Shown here one piece after another: positions 60,351-64,000 of a stretch of DNA of 64,000 bases. The position numbers and the translations under genes were made by a program. Each line of letters opens with the position of its first letter. The first letter of the stretch is position 1. The stretch lies in contig NZ_BMIQ01000012.1 in the NCBI RefSeq assembly GCF_014642635.1, forward strand, positions 25,939-89,938, in the 5' to 3' direction. The notes under the pieces are model-generated. The model was not told the DNA's origin and did not search any database. It worked only from the letters and a program-made list of their open reading frames with translations. This stretch comes from Aureimonas endophytica (lineage in GTDB: Bacteria > Pseudomonadota > Alphaproteobacteria > Rhizobiales > Rhizobiaceae).

Positions 60351-60917
60351 ATGAATTTCGAGAAGCACGATCCGGCGACGATCTACGGCACCACGATCGT
60401 CACGGTGCGCAAGGGCGGCAAGGTGGTCGTCGCGGGCGACGGCCAGGTCTCGCTCGGCAATACGGTGATGAAGGGCAATGCGCGCAAGGTGCGGCGCATC
60501 GGCAAGGACGGGCAGGTGATCGCCGGTTTCGCCGGCGCGACGGCCGACGCCTTCACGCTGCTCGAACGCCTGGAAGGCAAGCTGGAGCAATATCCCGACC
60601 AGCTGATGCGCGCCTGCGTCGAGCTCGCCAAGGACTGGCGCACCGACCGCTATCTGCGCCGGCTGGAGGCGATGATGATCGTCGCCGACCGGTCCGTGAC
60701 GCTGACGCTGACCGGCAATGGCGACGTTCTGGAGCCGGAGCGCGGCGTGATGGCGATCGGCTCGGGGGGCAATTACGCGCTGGCCGCCGCACGGGCGCTC
60801 GCCGACACGGATTTTCCGGCCGAGGAGATCGCGCGGCGGGCGATGAAGATCGCCGCCGAGATCTGCATCTATACGAACGACAACGTCATTCTCGAGGCGC
60901 TCGACGCCGAGGGGTGA
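60351..60917 (+). CDS. hslV: ATP-dependent protease subunit HslV (ClpQ)
   Basis: 188 residues. [38 protein letters not shown] is the family core; the threonine after the glycine becomes the N-terminal nucleophile when the 13-residue propeptide is removed. It forms a two-ring peptidase that works only with HslU ATPase. hslU normally follows in this group but is absent here: the next gene is a small unknown protein. Confidence 0.96.
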   Translation: MNFEKHDPATIYGTTIVTVRKGGKVVVAGDGQVSLGNTVMKGNARKVRRIGKDGQVIAGFAGATADAFTLLERLEGKLEQYPDQLMRACVELAKDWRTDRYLRRLEAMMIVADRSVTLTLTGNGDVLEPERGVMAIGSGGNYALAAARALADTDFPAEEIARRAMKIAAEICIYTNDNVILEALDAEG

Positions 60918-60928
60918 AAGGGTCGCGG

Positions 60929-60954
60929 CGGGCGCGCGCATCCCGGCGCGCCCG
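60929..60954 (+). terminator. Hairpin after hslV
   Basis: CGGGCGCGC (60929-60937) pairs with GCGCGCCCG (60946-60954), loop 8, just after the hslV stop. It suggests that hslV is a one-gene unit. Confidence 0.6.
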
Positions 60955-60993
60955 TCCTCGTTTCGCGCTCATCGACAGCCATGGAGCGGCGAG

Positions 60994-61503
60994 ATGACCG
61001 AGACGGCCGAGAAGAGCGATCCGAAGCTCTGGGAGAGGGTGAAGAAGAAGGTGACCAAGGGGGCCAAGGGCGGCAAGCCCGGCCAGTGGTCGGCCCGCAA
61101 GGCGCAGATGGCCGTCGCCGAATACAAGAAGGAAGGCGGCGGCTACGAGGGCGGCAAGGACGAAGGAAACAGCCTCCATCAATGGACCGAGGAGGACTGG
61201 GGCACGAAGTCCGGGAAGGCGAGCGGCGAGACCGGCGAGCGCTATCTGCCGAAGGAGGCGCGCGAGCATCTTTCCGAAGAAGACTATGCCCGCACGACCG
61301 CGAAGAAGCGGCGCGACAGCGCCAAGGGCGAGCAGTTCTCCGCACAACCAAAAGATGTTGCCAGCAAGACCGCTGCCTATCGCAAGACCGGTGCGGGCGC
61401 GAAGACCCGCGCGGACCTTTATGCCGAAGCGGCGCGGCGCGGGATCAAAGGACGGTCACGCATGACGAAAGGTGAACTGGAGAAAGCACTTACGTCAGCC
61501 TGA
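60994..61503 (+). CDS. Small charged protein, probable DUF5872 type with SAP-like tail
   Basis: 169 residues, GGAG before the ATG. Lysine-rich: KLWERVKKKVTKGAKGGKPGQWSARKAQMAVAEYKKEGGGY, then HQWTEEDWGTKSGK, ERYLPKEAREHLSEEDYARTTAKK, and a C-terminal helix-extension-helix TRADLYAEAARRGIKGRSRMTKGELEKAL like a SAP or Rho-N nucleic-acid-binding module. I recall the first part from DUF5872 proteins, but I am not certain. Likely binds nucleic acid; role unknown. Confidence 0.7.
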   Translation: MTETAEKSDPKLWERVKKKVTKGAKGGKPGQWSARKAQMAVAEYKKEGGGYEGGKDEGNSLHQWTEEDWGTKSGKASGETGERYLPKEAREHLSEEDYARTTAKKRRDSAKGEQFSAQPKDVASKTAAYRKTGAGAKTRADLYAEAARRGIKGRSRMTKGELEKALTSA

Positions 61504-61626
61504 TCGCCGGCGCGGTCGCAGGCCGGGGCCGGGGTGACGAAGCGCAGCCTAACGTCAGTCAACAGATCATTATCAATTGCATGAATATAAGTGGCGAGCT
61601 GACGTCGTAATACTGGCTCGATCACC

Positions 61627-62556
61627 ATGAAACGCCTCATCGCCTCGCTCGTCCTCGCTCTTGCGGCGAGTTCCGCCCCGGCCGGCGCCACGACCGTCGG
61701 CGTGTCGATCTCGAAAAGCGACACGTTCATTAAGATCGTCAGCAAGAGCATCGAGAGCCGCGCCGCCGCCACGAGCGGGGTGACGCTGAAGCTCGAGAAT
61801 GCCGATGGCGATGTCGCGCGCCAGCTTCAGACGGTGAAGGATCTCGTCGCGGCGAAGGTCGATGCGCTGGTGGTCATGCCGGTCGACGGCGATACCGGGC
61901 CGGTCATCTCCAAGCTGGCGAGCGATGCCGGCATTCCGCTGGTCTATGTCAATTCCGAGCCGGTGAACATCGATTCGCTGGCGAAGGGGCAGTCCTATGT
62001 CGGCTCGGACGAGCGCGATTCGGGCACGCTCGAGACGCGCGAGATCTGCCGTCGCCTCGGCGGCAAGGGCGATGTGGTCGTGATGATGGGCGAACTCCAG
62101 CACTTCGCCGCCCGGCGCCGCACCGACGACGTCGCCGAGGTTCTCGCCACGCCGGACTGCAAGGGCATCCGGGTGGTGGAGCGTCAGTCCGCCAACTGGT
62201 CGCGGCCGCAGGCCGAGAAGCAGATGAACGAATGGCTCCAGGCCGGCGTCAAGTTCGACGGCGTGATCGCCAACAACGACGACATGGCGCTCGGCGCGAT
62301 CCGGGCCCTGAAGGCGGCCGGCTATTCGATGGACCGCCTGGTCGTCGGCGGCGTCGACGCGACGGCGGACGCGCTCGGCGCGATGAAGGACGGCGATCTC
62401 GACGTGACGATCTTCCAGAACGCGCGCGGCCAGGGCGAGACGGCGCTCGACACCGCCGTGAAGCTGGCGGGCGGCGCCGACATGCCGACGAAGATCTATA
62501 TTCCGTTCGAGCTCGTGACGGCCGAGAACCTCGCGAACTACGCCGCGCGCAACTGA
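61627..62556 (+). CDS. Ribose-type sugar-binding protein (periplasmic)
   Basis: 309 residues. Signal peptide (RLIASLVLALAASSAPAGA) then a PBP1 fold: TVGVSISKSDTFIKIVSKSI, VDALVVMPVDGDTGPVISKLASDAGIPLVYVNSEP, KFDGVIANNDDMALGAIRALKAAG, VVGGVDATADALGAMKDGDLDVTIFQNARGQGE. No permease or ATPase gene follows; instead a chemoreceptor begins 57 bp later. It may serve sensing rather than, or as well as, uptake. Confidence 0.9.
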   Translation: MKRLIASLVLALAASSAPAGATTVGVSISKSDTFIKIVSKSIESRAAATSGVTLKLENADGDVARQLQTVKDLVAAKVDALVVMPVDGDTGPVISKLASDAGIPLVYVNSEPVNIDSLAKGQSYVGSDERDSGTLETREICRRLGGKGDVVVMMGELQHFAARRRTDDVAEVLATPDCKGIRVVERQSANWSRPQAEKQMNEWLQAGVKFDGVIANNDDMALGAIRALKAAGYSMDRLVVGGVDATADALGAMKDGDLDVTIFQNARGQGETALDTAVKLAGGADMPTKIYIPFELVTAENLANYAARN

Positions 62557-62613
62557 TCGTCGCCCGAAGCCGCAAGCGCTTCGCTCCTCCTTATCCTTCC
62601 TCGAGTCATTTCC

Positions 62614-64000
62614 ATGTTGAACAAGCTCGGCATCAGGGCGCGCATCACGCTCGGCTTCGTTCCGCTTCTCCTGTTGATGGGCTTCATGGCCTTCAACGCG
62701 GTGCGGGGCGTCGACGCCATCTCGGACCTTTTCGCCTCCTATCGCCACACGGCCGATTACGGCCTCACCATCAGCGAGATGAGCGACGACCTGCGCGTCA
62801 TGCGCACCTCCGCCTTCTCCTTCATCGCCGATGCCAATCCCGAGGCCGGCGACAAGCTCCATGCCAGCCTGACGCGGATGCAGGCCAAGGGCGAGGCGCT
62901 CGCCGCCAAGGTGTCCGACATGCCGCAGCTCGTGTCGGGCCTCGCCGAGGTGCGCAAGGACGCCACCGATTACGGCGCGGCCTTCGACCGGCTGCTCGAC
63001 CTGCAGCGGCGCCAGGATCTCCTGACGACGAAGCTGACGGAATTCGGACCCTGGGCCGGCATCGCGCTCGGCGACATCATGCGTTCGGCCTGGCGGCAGT
63101 CGAACACGGACGCCGCCAATTCGGCGGGCGCCGCGATGGAGCCGCTCGGCCTCAGCATGATGATGGCGGAACGCTTCCTGCGCACCCGCGACGCCGCCCA
63201 TTACGACGCCGCCATGGCGGCGCTGTCGCGCGCGCTCAGCAATGCGAAGGGGCTCAACGCCTCGCTGCGCGACGAGCTTCAGCTCCAGCGCCTGAAGTCG
63301 GCTCTCGCGCTCCTCGACAATTACGGCAAGCGTCTGACCGATGCCAAGGATGTCGTCCTCGCGGCGCGCGACATCCAGAAGAACCAGCTCGACCAGATCG
63401 GCCCGCGCCTGGAAAAGAGCTTCGAGGCGCTGCAGGGCGGCGTCGTCGGCCGCCAGAAGGAGCTCGGCCCGGTCGCCGAGGATCTGGCGAGCTCGACCTC
63501 GCGCTCGACCATCGTCATCGGCTTCGTGCTCATCGGCCTCGGCATCGCCCTGTCCTACGGCATCGGCCGCCTGATCTCGGGTTCCGTTCGCGCCATGGCG
63601 GCGATGATGCAGCGTATCGCCGACGGCGATGCCGGAATGGAAGTGCAGGGCGCCGAACATGCCCATGAGCTCGGCGCCATGGCGCGCTCGCTGCGCGTCT
63701 TCCAGGAAACCGGCCGGGCGAAGCTCCAGGCCGAGGCCGAATCGGAACGCGCCCGCCTGTCGGGCGAGGCGGAGCGGCGCCGGCGCGACAGCGAGAAGGC
63801 GGAAGAGGGCGAGCGCATGGCGCATGCCTTCGAGCAATTGTCGGTCGGCCTCGACGCGCTGTCGCGCGGTGACCTGACGGCGCGGGTCGGGCAGGTCGAC
63901 GCGCAATACGCGCCGATCGCCGAGAAGTTCAACGCCTCCGTCGCGGCGCTGGAAGCGACGATCGGTTCGGTCGTCGGCTCGGTCGGCACGATCCGCATGG
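62614..64000 (+). CDS. Methyl-accepting chemotaxis protein (partial, runs off the window)
   Basis: 462 residues are visible. Membrane helix 1 at about residues 11-31 (LGFVPLLLLMGFMAFNAVRG), a long helical periplasmic domain of about 265 residues, helix 2 at about 297-318 (STIVIGFVLIGLGIALSYGIG), a HAMP domain (RMADG-like IADGDAGMEVQG), a coiled coil rich in E and R and a second HAMP-like segment (LSRGDLTARV). The signalling hairpin should lie beyond the window. The preceding sugar-binding protein is a likely partner ligand carrier. Confidence 0.9.
   Translation, partial: MLNKLGIRARITLGFVPLLLLMGFMAFNAVRGVDAISDLFASYRHTADYGLTISEMSDDLRVMRTSAFSFIADANPEAGDKLHASLTRMQAKGEALAAKVSDMPQLVSGLAEVRKDATDYGAAFDRLLDLQRRQDLLTTKLTEFGPWAGIALGDIMRSAWRQSNTDAANSAGAAMEPLGLSMMMAERFLRTRDAAHYDAAMAALSRALSNAKGLNASLRDELQLQRLKSALALLDNYGKRLTDAKDVVLAARDIQKNQLDQIGPRLEKSFEALQGGVVGRQKELGPVAEDLASSTSRSTIVIGFVLIGLGIALSYGIGRLISGSVRAMAAMMQRIADGDAGMEVQGAEHAHELGAMARSLRVFQETGRAKLQAEAESERARLSGEAERRRRDSEKAEEGERMAHAFEQLSVGLDALSRGDLTARVGQVDAQYAPIAEKFNASVAALEATIGSVVGSVGTIRM

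Noticed and set aside
61573-63906. 777-codon minus-strand frame opposite the sugar-binding protein and chemoreceptor
   Set aside because: Shadow of two well-supported genes; no recognisable domain.
1-64000. CRISPR arrays
   Set aside because: No series of regularly spaced repeats with unique spacers was seen; the repeats found are pairs or small arrays linked to recombination or regulation.

Overview
The window is high-GC DNA with the gene content and order of an alphaproteobacterium, most likely Hyphomicrobiales (Rhizobiales). Pointers are a hisB / DUF2628 / hisH / hisA block divergent from hslV, a row of NDUFA9-like reductase, uppP, GST and queG, a SmoS/SmoE polyol pair, and a minus-strand bcsA-bcsB-bcsZ cellulose operon. 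I cannot place the family or genus. No rRNA or CRISPR array is visible; there is one tRNA.

Layout. 1-3500: end of an RTX-like secreted protein, an HD-GYP protein (possible c-di-GMP phosphodiesterase), a small unknown gene and a LacI-type repressor. 3500-8350: a catabolic and transport operon behind a double LacI-type operator, with a binding protein, a fused permease-ATPase, a Gfo/Idh/MocA dehydrogenase and an FAD amine oxidase. 8765-10990: polyol dehydrogenase and an orphan polyol-binding protein. 11083-18689: cellulose synthesis operon on the minus strand. 19263-20177: a 304-aa protein I do not recognise.

20561-40278 is an integrated element of about 19.7 kb. It is bounded by a perfect 21-bp direct repeat, and the right copy is the 3' end of tRNA-Leu(CAG). 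A tyrosine integrase gene lies next to the tRNA. A 12-bp repeat sits about 60 bp inside each end, as expected of integrase arm sites. The two outermost cargo positions hold low-GC NTPase genes: a NACHT STAND protein with a nuclease-like N-terminus on the left, and a KAP P-loop NTPase 9 bp downstream of the integrase on the right. Both are candidate anti-phage genes. The middle is higher-GC and phage-derived: a serine recombinase, an excisionase-like regulator, a terminase remnant, several unknown genes, a Rha-like regulator, and two giant proteins that look like podovirus ejection proteins, one carrying both an M15 peptidase and a GH104-like lysozyme domain. No capsid, portal, tail or replication genes are seen. 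The element therefore looks like a decayed prophage or a phage satellite with defence cargo, and it is the most interesting part of the window.

40597-64000 is chromosomal again: NDUFA9-like reductase, UppP, GST, QueG, a pentad-repeat protein, an epimerase, an RlpA-like protein, a MATE pump, GST, a lytic transglycosylase, a DMT transporter, the last two enzymes of an oxidative pentose pathway, a CapD/WbpM-type sugar-nucleotide dehydratase, a ParD/ParE toxin-antitoxin pair, a sugar-nucleotide epimerase coupled to hisA-hisH-DUF2628-hisB, hslV, and a sugar-binding protein next to a chemoreceptor that runs off the window. hisF/hisE do not follow hisA and hslU does not follow hslV, which suggests rearrangement around this block.
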